NCBI GenBank assembly: GCA_946965045.2
Contig: OX337229.1
Span: 1,426,001 to 1,490,000, forward strand
DNA length: 64,000 nucleotides
From: Epithemia pelagica
Lineage: Eukaryota; Bacillariophyta; Bacillariophyceae; Surirellales; Surirellaceae
Direction: 5' to 3'
Position 1 is the first letter of the stretch. Every line of letters starts with the position of its first letter. Of this stretch, positions 9,221-21,008 are shown in pieces. The notes beneath the pieces were generated by a model. It was not told where the DNA came from. It did not search any database and saw nothing but the letters and a program-made list of their open reading frames with translations. A program made the position numbers and the translations under genes.

Positions 9221-12200
9221 ATGGATCACACCTATCTACGCTACGAATGTGCCGACAGCTTTGGTTTGGCGGTATCTTCGGCATCCTCCAAAGCACCACA
9301 CTCCAATTCGTGTGTGGCATTTCTCGGGAACCATGGGAGGCACTCACACCGGCCGACGACCACTACACCCACGCTACTAACGACAGCGGGGAGCTATTGC
9401 ATGGGGTGGAGCCTCCGGACGTGTCAACCAATTCTTCGACTGGCACATCGAGAGCAATTGACGGGTGGAGTTGGCACAGGTCGAGCTCTCAACAGCGACG
9501 AAATTGTGTGTATCGATGTGTCCCTGCCGGAAGAAGAACACGGTGAATCGGGTGGTGCCAGGGTGGCCACGGGATGGGTCGACGGTGCCATTCGAATATT
9601 TGATTTGACCGCAGAAGAAGTGGACAATCCGAGACAACAGCATCAACTTGGGTTGACGCATTCACTGTTGTTTCACAACTCGGACCAAAACGACGACGAC
9701 AACGACGATGACGAATTTGTAAGCCGAGAACCACTGGTACTGAATGGACACGGTCAATCTCCGGTTCGTTCTATATGCTTTGATTCCGCTAATCCATCTC
9801 GGTTGGCGTCTGGCGGTAGTGATGGATCAGTTGTCTTGTGGGATGTTGTTGCAGAAGTGGGGATCTTTCGATTGCTGGGCCATCGAGGAGGAATCACCGA
9901 CCTTGCATTTGTGTCCATTTCGGACAATAGCTTGAGCAGTTCCAAAGTGGATGCCCTCATCACGAGTAGTTTGGATGGACTCATTAAAGTGTGGGATCTG
10001 AATGCACAGTGTTGTACACAAACCATTGCCAGTCAACGAGGAGAAGTATGGACGGCAGCTTGTCGAAATCTTTCATCTCCATACAATACACGAGATGACG
10101 GTAAGGACGATGACGAAACCCATAGTCGTTGGCGACTGATTTCGGGAGGGAGTGATGGCCAAGTACGTGTCTGGTCCGTTGAAACACCGCAGAGACTCCA
10201 GTCGGCCATGGACGATGAGTCCGCCCAGAACAACGCCGACACAGAACAACAAAAGCGTGCCGAGGACGATGTCTGTCGTTTCATGGGATGTCTTCTTCCA
10301 CCTCCAAACATGTCATCGCGATCATCTGAAAAGGTACTGACGATTAGGTATCATCCTTCTGGTCAGTACGTGGGTGTTTTGCGGGCCAACTCCAAAGATG
10401 TGGATGTCTTCAAGGTTCGAACAGTGAACGAAACAAATAAGAAACGACAACGGAGATTGCGGCGGCGTAAAGACAAAGCAGAGAAACAACAAAATGTGGA
10501 TTCTACGAACAAAGGAAGGAAACGGGGACTTTTGGACGATCCCGAAGATGAAGAAGACGATGACAAGAATGGCGATCAAGTGGATTCACGCGAGGTGGTA
10601 GATCCTGAACAAATCAAAGCATCGGATGAATTTGAATGGATCGCTATGGTCGGCTTCAGTCATAAAGTGCGAAGCTTTGCGTTTGTTCCCGGTAACGTGA
10701 AAGGTGAACTGGCACGTCTTGTTGGTGCCTTGTCCACCAACTCACTCGAAACACACAGAATTGTCCGCCGCAAAACGAATGACACATCCTCCCAGATTTC
10801 CGGAGGGTTTGTGACATCCTCCGAAAAGCTCTCGGCGTCCATTGACATGTATGGCCACCCGACCGGAATACGGGGTGTTGCATTGTCCTCCGATGATGCT
10901 CTAGCTTGTACCGTCTCGAAAAGCTCCACCAAAATATGGAATGTGAAATCTCGATCGTTAATTCAGTCACTCGATGCGCGAGTGTCGTCGCACGGAAAGA
11001 ACAAAAGCAGTGGGTGCTATGGACTTTGTACAGCGTTTCTCCCAGGAAATGGCCATGTCTTGATTGGAACGAGGGAGGGTCATTTGCTCATTGTTGACAT
11101 TGCATCTGGAGATACTGTCTTTGCCGAAGAGTCAGCGCACGACGGACCTGTGTGGGCATTGAGTGTGAAGCCACCATCTGCTTCAGATAACTCAGTCGTC
11201 GTGATGACGGGTTCCGCGGACAAATCTGTCAAATTCTGGACGATCGAAGAACAAGAGGCAAACGGTGACGCTCCCATGCTTGTACATCAACGGACTCTAC
11301 AAATGTCGGATGACGTGGTTGCAGTGAAGTATTCATACTCATTGGACCCTTCAAAGCGATTTGTCTTTGTTGCCAGTCTCGATAGCACAATAAAAGTGTT
11401 CTTTGACGATTCATTGAAGCTCTTCCTCTCGCTTTACGGACATAAACTTCCTGTCCTAGCTTTCGATGCGAGCGATGACGACATGCTTCTGGCGTCAGGC
11501 GGGGCGGATAAGACAGTAAAAGTATGGGGGCTTGATTTTGGGGATACACATCGGACGCTTCATGGACACAAAGACTCAATCACTGACCTACGATTTGTCA
11601 AACGAACTCACAATTTCTTTACCTCAAGCAAAGATGGGACAGTACGTTTCTGGGATGCTGACCGCTTTCAGCAAATTCTGATCCTCGATGGACATACATC
11701 GGAAGTGAACTGTGTGGCAATCAATCGCACAGGGGCATTTGTACTGAGTGGAGGAATGGACCGGCAAGTTCGTGTCTGGGAAAGAACCCAAGATATCGTG
11801 TTCCTAGAAGAAGAACGGGAAAGGGAGCTAGATCAAATATTTGACAACGTCAATACACGAAACGAGGGAGGAACGGAAGGCATCCTGAGAAACAAAGACG
11901 AAGACGGTGACGCTGAAGCGAATGAGAATGAGCCTCAAAGCGAAGCTGCAGTGAAGAAAAGCATTGTAAGTGTATCGGCGGGAGATCGAATCATGGAAGC
12001 GTTGGAGCAAGCGGACCTAGAACGAAAAGAAAGACTGTTATTCAAGAGAAATAATCCTGGCCAAGAGAAGTCGCCTAATCCTTTGATGTTGGGCCTGGAA
12101 TCGGATCAATATATTCTATGGGTTCTCAAGTCTATAAAGAATGCGGAGCTTGAACAGAGCCTTCTCTTGCTTCCAATGAGGCACGTTGAACGTCTTTTCT

Positions 12201-12736
12201 ACTATCTTATTGTGTTGTTGAGATCCGGACGGGGTGTAGAACTTTGTGCTCGCATAGGGGTTTCCCTCGTCAAGATTCATCAAAACCAGGTAAGGGCATA
12301 AGACACGGGGATTCACGAAGGCGGCCACGACGATAAGCTTTACCTGTCATATTGCGCTCAGCACCGCTACGCTAGCGCTTCAATAAGGATGACTTTACAT
12401 ACCCAAATTTCCGAGCCCCCATACCCAAATCCACCTCTCTTGGAGCCCTGGCCCTGTTCACATGATGAGTCCGGTTGACCAATCTCACACTGGTGCTCTA
12501 TTTTAAATGCTTCTCTGCGACAGATCATGGCCACACCATCGTTGTCTGTTCCTCTACGAGAATTGCATGGTCTGACACAGGTTCGCCTTCGGCAATCCCG
12601 TGATGACGTCGTGGGCTACAACCTCGCTGCTCTGAGACTTGTCGGGAGGACAGCCGAAGGGAAAAGACAGTCAATGAGATTTGGACCCTCCGACGAATCC
12701 AAAGACATATGGGCCGGAATGGGTTTGGGTCACTGA
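9221..12736 (+). CDS. UTP12: UTP12/WDR3-like WD40 protein of the SSU processome, two exons
   Basis: 1,093 residues from exons 9221-12289 and 12524-12736; the 234-bp intron starts GTAAGG and ends GACAG. The N-terminal ~870 residues hold two runs of WD40 repeats (for example ASGGSDGSVVLWD, TSSLDGLIKVWD, SGGADKTVKVWG, LSGGMDRQVRVWE), with an acidic/basic linker near 400-450. The C-terminus is the Utp12 domain (LLLLPMRHVERLFYYLI). The second exon supplies its end: LRELHGLTQVRLRQSRDDVV, then GYNLAALRLV, which is typical of UTP12. In yeast UTP12 is part of the UTP-B complex in early 18S rRNA processing in the nucleolus. Without the second exon the family's C-terminus would be missing. Confidence 0.93.
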
Positions 12737-13648
12737 AGCTGAATCTTTGATCATGGTAAGCCTACGTTCGTATCATGTTTCCATTTGTACGGCGACGACG
12801 ATACTTTTATCTTCCAGACATTTTCTTTACGTGTTGGACTTAATATGCTTAAATTTCTGAGCACGTGCAATCCGTGATGTATAGTTCGTCGAAGACGGCA
12901 CCCTCACTCACACTCACGTTCAGTTGTCCAATATATCTTTCTGCAGGGAGAACGCAAAGGTACGTTGATCTTGGGTTTCAAGTGAATGACTGTTGCGGTG
13001 AGGAACCAACACTCCTGAAACTAGTTGAGGACATGAACGTGTTCTTACCCATTTCCCGAGCATCAAAACATCACTGTCAGGGGGAAGCCTCGATAACTGA
13101 TACTTGACTCGCTGCTCACACATCGTGTTTTGAACTCTCTCGCTTTGCAGCAAATACCGAGAAAGAGCGGCCAATTGCACTGCACATGGCCTCCGCGAGC
13201 ATGTTGACCATTGCAGATGATAGGGTTCCTCGACGAACCTCCTCGATTAATCATGCATGAGGTAGGATGGATAATAAACGACGGGCATTCCGTAACCAGT
13301 CCAACTAGACTTCTCCTATAAACTATGAAGGTTATGTGCTCTTCCCCTTGTGTGTGTTGTTCACCATGATGCGGTGTGCGGGTGCGCGCGGTCACGCTGC
13401 AGAATGCAGGGCCCAGAACCAGACGGATGTACTTTCTCTTGCACAGTTTGCCAATCGTGCGCGGCCCTTGTGGTTCCTCTTTTTTTGTTCGTCACTTCAC
13501 GTGACCGAGGAGCAACTGGCAACAGCACAACACCACACAAGAGGGACCAGTCAAGCAATCTGTTGGTGAATTCTCTCCGTCGAAACCTGATTCTGAAGAC
13601 CGAATCATTGTGTCGAACACCGCGGCTTTCTGATCAATACAATTAACA
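12737..13648. other. Intergenic region without a supported gene
   Basis: 912 bp between two genes on the plus strand. The open frames here are under 100 codons, have no recognisable domains and overlap one another on both strands. It presumably includes the UTP12 3' end and the promoter of the E2 gene. Confidence 0.4.
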
Positions 13649-14326
13649 ATGGATTTGTGCACACGGCGTTTAACCAAAGAACTAAAGGCTCTTGGGAAGG
13701 ATCCTATGAAAGACCCGAAAATCGTTGTTGCACCCAATGAATCGAACATACGGGAGATGCACTATGTTCTCGAGGGATGTGTAAACACTCCTTACGAAGG
13801 AGGGGTATACCATGGAAAGCTGATATTCCCAAGAGAATATCCTCTGAAACCACCATCAGTCCTAATGCTAACGCCAAATGGCCGATTTCAACCCAATCGC
13901 CGCTTGTGCTTAAGCATGTCTGATTTTCATCCAGAGTCTTGGAATCCAATGTGGTCTGTCTCGACAATATTGACTGGCCTATACTCTTTCATGATTGAGA
14001 GTAACCCAACTCTGGGATCGATTGAAACGTCGACCCGCAAGAAGTGTCTTTTGGCCTCTCAAAGTTTGTCGTGGAATGTCAATCACGGTGACCCTCAGTT
14101 TGCCAAGCTTTTCCCAGAATACGTTGAGCTCTACCAGGAGAAACGCCGATTGGCTTCCGAGTCAATGCCATCCACCGATACTGTTTGTTCTACGTCGTCC
14201 AGTTTGGAAAATAGAATTTATGGACGACTTGCAGATGGCGAAGGAAACTTACCGCAAGGTGTTTTTGCAACATTTGCAGGAGTTTTGGCTATTCTTTCAA
14301 TCGTTGCCCTCTATCGCTTTCTATGA
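13649..14326 (+). CDS. Tail-anchored ubiquitin-conjugating enzyme, UBC6/UBE2J type
   Basis: 225 residues. The UBC fold is clear: TRRLTKELKAL at the start, YEGGVYHGKLIFPREYPLKP, TPNGRF in place of the usual HPN (normal for the UBC6/UBE2J group), and the active-site region NRRLCLSMSDFHPESWNP with the catalytic Cys in RLCLS. A hydrophobic helix at the very end (FATFAGVLAILSIVALYRFL) fits a tail anchor. Family members sit in the ER membrane and work in ER-associated degradation. The gene has no intron and stands alone between two ~0.6-0.9 kb intergenic regions. Confidence 0.93.
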   Translation: MDLCTRRLTKELKALGKDPMKDPKIVVAPNESNIREMHYVLEGCVNTPYEGGVYHGKLIFPREYPLKPPSVLMLTPNGRFQPNRRLCLSMSDFHPESWNPMWSVSTILTGLYSFMIESNPTLGSIETSTRKKCLLASQSLSWNVNHGDPQFAKLFPEYVELYQEKRRLASESMPSTDTVCSTSSSLENRIYGRLADGEGNLPQGVFATFAGVLAILSIVALYRFL

Positions 14327-14940
14327 GAATGTGGGCTTACCTTTCTTCCATGCGATATAATGTGCGATGATGGAGAAAGGTGCACGTTGGGCACATGGCA
14401 ATTGTAACTTTACACATTCTCTAAATAAATCATTCCTCGACGCATCATTCTTTCCAATGTCATTAGAAGTATGTTGTGGTAAAAGAACAGATTCAAGGTA
14501 CCACTGTATCTGTTTGAAGACAGGAGCGATGCTTAAAATTTGCTCGATGGCCTTGACGCTGTCAGAGTGAAAGCCCACCCATTAACAACCGGTAACCGAG
14601 GATTCTTCCCCATGTATGCATCACACTCGCACCCTTACGGTTATAAGTTATAGGTGGGCAAGGACATCAACGAGGATTCACAGTCGTTTGAGAATGCTGC
14701 TCGCTAGAGAGCTAGCGGAGATACCCTTTTGATAGCATTTTCTTTCGTGTATCCCCCCGAATGATGGCACGGCCCGCGTGGGGGGAAGTCCATGATTCAA
14801 AACGTGACTGGGTTTTACGTCAATTCGCTCCATGCCCGACCGTCACTGTCGTGGTGCCAAAGATACGGGTGAATCCGTCGCAACAAACCAATCCCATTCA
14901 AAACATACATTGACATAAAACTATCCAAAGAATATACAAC
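14327..14940. other. Intergenic region with a short palindrome
   Basis: 614 bp without a supported gene. A perfect inverted repeat, cgctag-agag-ctagcg, lies at 14702-14717. A TATA-like ttataagttatagg lies near 14640. It must contain the copine promoter. Confidence 0.35.
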
Positions 14941-16994
14941 ATGAAACTTGAATTGTCATTGCATGCCTCGAAATTGAAAAATGTAGCGGGAGCCTTCAAA
15001 GGCACCAGCGATCCCTTTGCTGTGGTGACCCAAATCGCCACCACCAAAGGAGCTAAACCCCATGTTCTGGGCAAGACAGAGGTTTTCAAGAACACGTTGA
15101 ACCCACAATGGGTGAAAATATTTGAATTCGATCACGAGTTGGGATGTCCAACCAAGCTCGCTGTTAGCGTCTACGATGAAGTCAAAAAGTCGGACAACAA
15201 ATTCATGGGAAGCGCCGTCTTTGATGTCGATGAACTCTTGGGTGGGTTGACCGTTGAGACATTCAAAACAGTGCCAACATGAAAGTCTTGCAACAAATTA
15301 TCTCATGTCTATTTTGTGTTTTACAGGTGCTCGAGGAAACACCAAAGCGAAACAATTGAAAACGAAGGGGACTCTTTTCGCGACCGTCCGAAAAGCCAAA
15401 GGTTCTGGATTGCTTCGTTTCAAGATGAAAGGAATCAAACTCAAGAACGTCGAAGGATGGGTCGGAAAGTCCGATCCTTTTCTTGAATTATCTCGCAAAA
15501 CTGATACGGCTGGAGGACAGACCTGGGACAATGTCTTTCGAAGGTAGGTGGATATCTCGTCTCACAAATGCAACGTCTTGGTTGGATCTCGACTCATGTT
15601 GCGAGGCTTTGTTTCGTCGTGATTGAAACCACTATAGTGAAACAGTCAAAAACAACCTCAACCCAGAGTGGCGACCAGCAACAGTGGAACTGAGTAAGCT
15701 TTGTGGTGGTGACTTGGATGCCCCCATCAAAGTATCTGTCTTTGATTACGAGAGCAAGGGTGGACATGTGGCAATGGGATCTTTTGAAACGAGTGTCAAT
15801 GGTATTGTCAATGGTTCGGATAGCAAACAGGAATTTACATTGGTTCAAAAAGGAAAGAATGTTGGGACGATTTCTGTCCTTCAGGCTTCGGTCAGTGGAG
15901 TTTCGGACGATATTGCCAAAACCATGGCAGCCACGTCCATTTCAACCACACCCAGCTCCGATTACTCCTTTGTCGATTACGTCTCTGGTGGGTGTGAATT
16001 GAACGTCATGGTGGCGATCGATTTCACAGGGTCAAACGGGGACCCTCGAAAACCCGGGACCCTACACTACTTACATCGTGGCGAACCCATGGTTCGAAAT
16101 GATTATGAAAAGGTAAGGATTATGAACCGATTGTCGTGTTTCCTGTTGTTCATTGCATTCATCCAGTTTTCTCTTGACTCTTTCCGAAAACCAGGCCATT
16201 GCATCGATTGTGAGTATTTTGAGCAAGTACGACAGTGATCAGATGTACCCCGTTGTCGGTTTTGGCGCAAAGTACGGGGGCGTTGTTCGCCATTGTTTTC
16301 AATGCGGTCCCAATGAAGAGGTTCATGGTGTGGAAGGCGTCCTCGGTGCTTACCATCAGACATTCTCGAGCGGCCTTATTATGAGTGGACCGACCATCTT
16401 TGTAGAAGTCATTGAGATGGCTGCACAGCGGGCAAAGAGCGCTGCTTTGAAGGCTAGCGAAAAGAACTCACAGGCATATTCGATTCTATTGATTATCACG
16501 GATGGTGCCGTATCGGATCCCTCTGCTACTGCGGAGGCGGTCGGACGAGTTGCGGATGCGCCACTTTCCATTGTCATTGTGGGCGTGGGCAACGCTGACT
16601 TTTCATCGATGCAGTTCTTGGATGATATGCATCGAGCAGGTGAAAGGGTACGTGGATTGGAAAGTAACAATGGTTTTTACAGGTTGTAACTTGTCTCATG
16701 TTGACCATCTTATCTTTTGTCCAGGATCTGGTCCAGTTTGTGCAATTCAACAAGCATTGTCACAATAGTGTAGAGCTTACCCAACAAACTTTGCACGAGA
16801 TTCCAACGCAACTTGAAGGCCATTTCAAAAGTCGTGGTATTGCTCCACTCCCTGCCGTAAACGCAGCTGAAGGAGAAATAATCGTTGAGGAGGAGGAAGA
16901 AGAAATTGATCTTTCACTGGACATTACAGACGATGAAATTGTCGTGACTGGCGGCGGGGATAGTTGGGTGGATGGGTTCAACGCCTCACGTTAG
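14941..16994 (+). CDS. Copine: two C2 domains plus vWA domain, five exons
   Basis: 571 residues from exons 14941-15241, 15327-15543, 15638-16112, 16195-16647 and 16725-16994. The introns are 85, 94, 82 and 77 bp, all GT..AG and frame-consistent. C2A covers ~1-110 (GTSDPFAVV, TLNPQW), C2B ~120-260 (GKSDPFLEL, NLNPEW), and the vWA/copine domain ~290-490 with a MIDAS-like DFTGSN and YPVVGFGAKY. Copines are calcium-dependent phospholipid-binding proteins that bring partners to membranes. The C-terminal tail is acidic (EEEEEEIDL). Without splicing the gene falls apart into five short open frames. The first donor (GTGGGT at 15242) is the only GT I found that gives the correct phase. Confidence 0.9.
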
Positions 16995-17075
16995 TTTGGT
17001 CACATATCTTCTTGTTTAGTGAATTGCTCTTCGTAGATGTTTTCCAACTAGGTAGGACCAAATACAAAATTGTTG

Positions 17076-18464
17076 CTAGTCTTCATCACCACCATCAGTG
17101 TCTTGCTCCTGTTGATTTTCGTCTTCGTCGTCCTTCACTTCTTCTCCCACGTTGATGGACAAAGCGTCCATGGCCAAGTCCAGTAGTAAAAGCTCTCCCG
17201 ATCGAGTCGACCTATGTAGCTCTTCCATGTTGACGTTATACATGATTGATACCAGTCTGTTACATATCACGACTTCCTCTTCCCCCGCTGGGTCATCCTT
17301 TGATGGTTCCAGATGTAACCTGGTGAGTTCGGGCAAAGCCGAGACATTTGGTTGTGTCCAGGTCCATTTGAAATATAGCCGCTTGTCCTCAATGCTTTGG
17401 GTTGTTGGATCTGATACGGGACAAAGCTTGTCGCAAATTTCATCATCCAGAATTTCAGCATCCAAGGGGCAATGGTTCACCCAAATATTGACAAGTAAAG
17501 TGATTCGTTGCGAGCATGTGACTGTTTTGGGACGTTTGCTTTGTCGATCACTGCCATCCTCCTCAGGTTGAGACATGGCCATGGGAGGGAAGAAGGTTGC
17601 TGGTGCTCCATGCAGTAGTCTTCCATCAAAGGCAATATGCTTTCCGACTTGAGGGTGTGATATCCACACTTTTGAAACGGAACCTTGCAAGCTTGTCTTT
17701 TGCACATCTTGCATCGGTGGAGACCGTCGATCCAGAACCACAGTGGGAGCTCCTCGATTTGTCAGGTAAGTGACGGTAGCCACACGCGGATGAAGAAGTA
17801 AATTGGGCGACTGATCTTCCAAGCCATAATCAGCATCTAAATGCATACCAACCTCATCTTCATCCGCTTCTTCTTCTTCTTCTTCTTCGTCATCGTCTTT
17901 TTCGCTGCTGTCACGTTTCTTAGTTGTATCTGCGACAGGTTGGCCTGACTCCTTCTCCTTGTCCGTGTCCAAAACCAGTGTCCACCACTCCGCACCAGAC
18001 TGTTCAGGTATCATAACACCCTCCTCCAGACTTTGTGTGTGTGCCTGAAAGATTTTTTGAACCATGGCCTCCAACGCACATCGTGGTTTCATTTGACAGG
18101 GAAGAAAATAGGTTTCGCCCGCGGAATAGGCAGCATCTTCATTTCGCGTACGGGCTGAAAAGACTGTTCGACAATCCTGCCACAACCGTTCTTCATTATC
18201 AAACTCAAAGCACTGATCCTGACCCCAAAAGTCAAATTTCGGTAGAGGCTCTTCACCTTCAATCCATGGAGAAGTTATCTCGGCCGTATCTTTGTTGTCG
18301 GCATCGGACGAATCAATCCCCTCAGCCTCACTTTTGTCAATCATTTTCGTCTTCTTCTCCTCCTTCTGGCGTGGTAGACGAAGGGCAGGGAATCCATCTC
18401 GTATGACAAAATCATTGGCCGACTCTCGGCGTGGGGCATCGTGGTCGTCGTTGTCGTCGCCCAT
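17076..18464 (-). CDS. 2OG-Fe(II) oxygenase-like protein
   Basis: 462 residues from the ATG at 18464 (context ACCATGG). The frame runs on to 18530, but that would overlap the leader of the divergent neighbour. The core carries the double-stranded beta-helix iron motif: HLDADYG, then ~65 residues on RLLHGAP with the distal His, then RITLLVNIW with the likely 2-oxoglutarate Arg. A stretch of acidic residues (DDDEEEEEEEADEDE) precedes the first His. The substrate is unknown. There is no signal peptide, so a cytosolic or nuclear protein is likely. Its tail is 81 bp from the copine stop. Confidence 0.7.
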   Translation of the reverse strand: MGDDNDDHDAPRRESANDFVIRDGFPALRLPRQKEEKKTKMIDKSEAEGIDSSDADNKDTAEITSPWIEGEEPLPKFDFWGQDQCFEFDNEERLWQDCRTVFSARTRNEDAAYSAGETYFLPCQMKPRCALEAMVQKIFQAHTQSLEEGVMIPEQSGAEWWTLVLDTDKEKESGQPVADTTKKRDSSEKDDDEEEEEEEADEDEVGMHLDADYGLEDQSPNLLLHPRVATVTYLTNRGAPTVVLDRRSPPMQDVQKTSLQGSVSKVWISHPQVGKHIAFDGRLLHGAPATFFPPMAMSQPEEDGSDRQSKRPKTVTCSQRITLLVNIWVNHCPLDAEILDDEICDKLCPVSDPTTQSIEDKRLYFKWTWTQPNVSALPELTRLHLEPSKDDPAGEEEVVICNRLVSIMYNVNMEELHRSTRSGELLLLDLAMDALSINVGEEVKDDEDENQQEQDTDGGDED

Positions 18465-18597
18465 GGTATGCTGATCGTTAATTTTGTTGTTGTCGTGCGC
18501 CAAAGATCGTTCGATGCGAATCGGTCGCATTTACGTGGATCCACTTTCTCGGTCGCGCCCATCACAAAAAAAAGACCCGACGTCGAACACCTCCATC

Positions 18598-19887
18598 ATG
18601 GCCATGCTCAATCAACGGAGATTATTGGAGAGACAAGAACTCCAGAAGTTGCCCAATATCCTGTCTCGGCAGAGGACGACAAGAAACAAAGATAGCGGAC
18701 CTCATTCGTGGTCTACAGCGGCGTTTGGCGGCTTTGCACTGACAGTGTTGTCGGTCGGCTTTGCGCTCTTGTACTCCAAAGCATGGATCGCTACCACACA
18801 GGACGATCTTGTTCTTCTTTTGGAGACACAGGCATCAGAAGCACCATCCAGACCAGTTGGTCCTGAGGGGCGGAAGAAACGATTAGCGGTGGTGGTGGCA
18901 GGATCGTTCTTGAGATTCTCTCTAACGTCCTTTCTCGACAACGTCGTGCCAAGTGTGGTTCAGCAAGGCCACTCTTTAGACTACTTTGTTTCCTTGACTA
19001 TTGAGAATGCACCAGCATACAGAGCAGATGCGGGGTACATGAACTATCTTACATGGGATCCCATCTTTGGGGAAACCATGCCGTCCAGTGATCAAATCAA
19101 ATCGACCCTCTTGACTCAATTCTCCAATTACACCAAAGCAAGCGTAAATCATGTTGAAATACAACCTTCCGTTGACATCAATGTCATTCCAGAGGTTGTA
19201 TCCAAGAGAAGAAATGCCAAACAGGATCACCCAAACGATGAAGACCTGGACTTGCGCTTTCCAATGCTAGATTTGCGTGCCAAAGCTCGCTCACGTACGG
19301 CAAACGCCAACCGCAACATGCTTCGCCTCTTTTGGAATCAACAACAGCTTTGGCGCAAACTTGTCGCGTTTGAAAAGAAAGAGGGGATCACGTATGATTA
19401 TGTCATGGTAATGAGAGACGATACAGAGTGGCTAGAGACTTTTGATTTCGACTTGCTATTGGACCAGAACCGGGATGCCTACGTTTATATTCCATCCTGT
19501 GATGCACGAAATCCTCCGTTGCACCCATTGGAGATCAACGATCACATTGTACTGGCGAAACGCTCTGCCGCAAACATTTTCGGTGATTACTTTTCTGTTC
19601 TGTTTCGACCAAATATAACTCAAGAATGTACGGAACGCTTACAAAAGCAGTTCCCAAAGGCCTTTACAGAGCGCGGCTGTAACAGTGAAATGATACTCCG
19701 ATATGCGCTAGAACAAGAAGAAATGCAGCTCACGTTCGTGGGACAACAATACATCCCAATTCAACGCGTAGCCCGTGTGAAAAGAAAACAAGGTGTAGAA
19801 ACATGCTTCCATAAGTACTGTCAGAGTGTCGACCGGCCCTTAGATGATCACGGTCTTAGGAAATGTGCACTTCTAAGTGAGTTTTGA
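18598..19887 (+). CDS. Type II membrane, glycosyltransferase-like protein
   Basis: 429 residues from the ATG at 18598, which is the first that gives a short cytoplasmic tail before the membrane helix (FGGFALTVLSVGFALLYSKA). The rest would lie in the Golgi lumen. The region YDYVMVMRDDTEWLETFDFD resembles the acidic metal-binding core of glycosyltransferases, followed by YIPSCDARNPPLHP and NDHIVLAKRSAA. I recall similar proteins being common in diatoms but cannot give the enzyme activity. The last codons (CTAAGTGAGTTTTGA) include a GTGAGT that could be a donor site, so a further exon is not excluded. Confidence 0.6.
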   Translation: MAMLNQRRLLERQELQKLPNILSRQRTTRNKDSGPHSWSTAAFGGFALTVLSVGFALLYSKAWIATTQDDLVLLLETQASEAPSRPVGPEGRKKRLAVVVAGSFLRFSLTSFLDNVVPSVVQQGHSLDYFVSLTIENAPAYRADAGYMNYLTWDPIFGETMPSSDQIKSTLLTQFSNYTKASVNHVEIQPSVDINVIPEVVSKRRNAKQDHPNDEDLDLRFPMLDLRAKARSRTANANRNMLRLFWNQQQLWRKLVAFEKKEGITYDYVMVMRDDTEWLETFDFDLLLDQNRDAYVYIPSCDARNPPLHPLEINDHIVLAKRSAANIFGDYFSVLFRPNITQECTERLQKQFPKAFTERGCNSEMILRYALEQEEMQLTFVGQQYIPIQRVARVKRKQGVETCFHKYCQSVDRPLDDHGLRKCALLSEF

Positions 19888-20166
19888 TCAAATTAGAATA
19901 GTCTCTCCTGTGTTCTATGGAAATTTGGCGGAGCAGGTGCTTAGATAGGAGCTAGAGCTAGGGCAGCTTTCAAAGGAAAGCTACCATGGACCATCGATCT
20001 AAGAAAGCGACGCAGGCGCGACTTCCCAAAGCTTATACTCCTTCGCGGTATCACAACATCCAATCAACACCCTGAACTGTGGACAGACGTACACGTGTTA
20101 GAGGAGGAGTTAATTGAACCTCGTTCATCGCGCCACCACATTTTTTCGACTCCTTTCAACCACACA

Positions 20167-20976
20167 ATGATCATCTCCCTTCCTGGAGTTCCAAATTACA
20201 TCACAAGGGAGGGGTTTCTGGTTCTTGCATTGATTCTTATCTCGTCGCGTTCTTGCGGGTATATGGCATGTGGCTTCAATTTGGGGCGTTATAGAGAAGC
20301 ACCATGCATTCGATTGAAACCATTCATGCTAGCATCACAAAGAGAAGATGACAACATTAAGGACACAGGCGAAGAGTTCCGAAAGACTGCATCGAAACTT
20401 AGACAGGAGGCATTTGAACTAGAAAAGAAACTGCGTGAGGGCAAGGAATCGGCGGGTCAAGGGAAAGAGCAAGGTCGAGACTCTGTCCCTCTCCCTCCAA
20501 AGTACAGTGATGTGAGGGACTCTGTGTGGACTATTTCCTACCTGTTTGCCTCCGAGCCACAGCCAAAGAACGCCAACGAACAAGAAATTATTAAAACAAC
20601 AAGATATGGAGGAAAATTGACCTTACATTTCAAGCCTGATGGATATACTGATGTGATCTCTCATGAATCAGACGGCAGTTTAGATATATTGAAGGCATGG
20701 GGGTGGGATCTCGAAACTTCCAACGACGACGGCAACGAATACATAGTTTTTAGCATCGACGCTCTTGGGGCTGGTGGCTCAAAACAACGATTCTACATGC
20801 AAGCTAAAAGCGAGACGGACGCTGGCGAAATTACTCTTAGCGGAGGAACTGTGACTGTCAAACAGGATGTTACAGAGACCGGTTCAAGGTGGGGTCTCTT
20901 TTCACCCAAGGGTATTTTAGCGGAGTTTAGATACGTCGGTGACTTCATTGCACGACCTGCTACGATCAACTTGTAA
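20167..20976 (+). CDS. Plastid-targeted protein of unknown function
   Basis: 269 residues from the ATG at 20167; the longer frame begins with a GTG. The N-terminus has a hydrophobic signal (GFLVLALILISS) followed by a Ser/Cys-containing junction and a basic stretch, as expected for a secondary-plastid presequence. A charged helix follows (FRKTASKLRQEAFELEKKL). The C-terminal ~150 residues look like a beta-rich domain (TRYGGKLTLHF, RFYMQAKSETDAGEITLSGG, then GRW-like FSPKGILAEFRYVGDF). I recall the same C-terminal pattern in other algal plastid proteins but not a function. It converges on the HAD gene with only 32 bp between stops. Confidence 0.6.
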   Translation: MIISLPGVPNYITREGFLVLALILISSRSCGYMACGFNLGRYREAPCIRLKPFMLASQREDDNIKDTGEEFRKTASKLRQEAFELEKKLREGKESAGQGKEQGRDSVPLPPKYSDVRDSVWTISYLFASEPQPKNANEQEIIKTTRYGGKLTLHFKPDGYTDVISHESDGSLDILKAWGWDLETSNDDGNEYIVFSIDALGAGGSKQRFYMQAKSETDAGEITLSGGTVTVKQDVTETGSRWGLFSPKGILAEFRYVGDFIARPATINL

Positions 20977-21008
20977 TTGTTATTGTTAACTGCAATCATT
21001 CGACACGA

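Noticed and set aside
13336-13646. Cys-rich frame before the E2 gene
   Set aside because: Overlapping frames in all phases, low-quality sequence and no recognisable domain.
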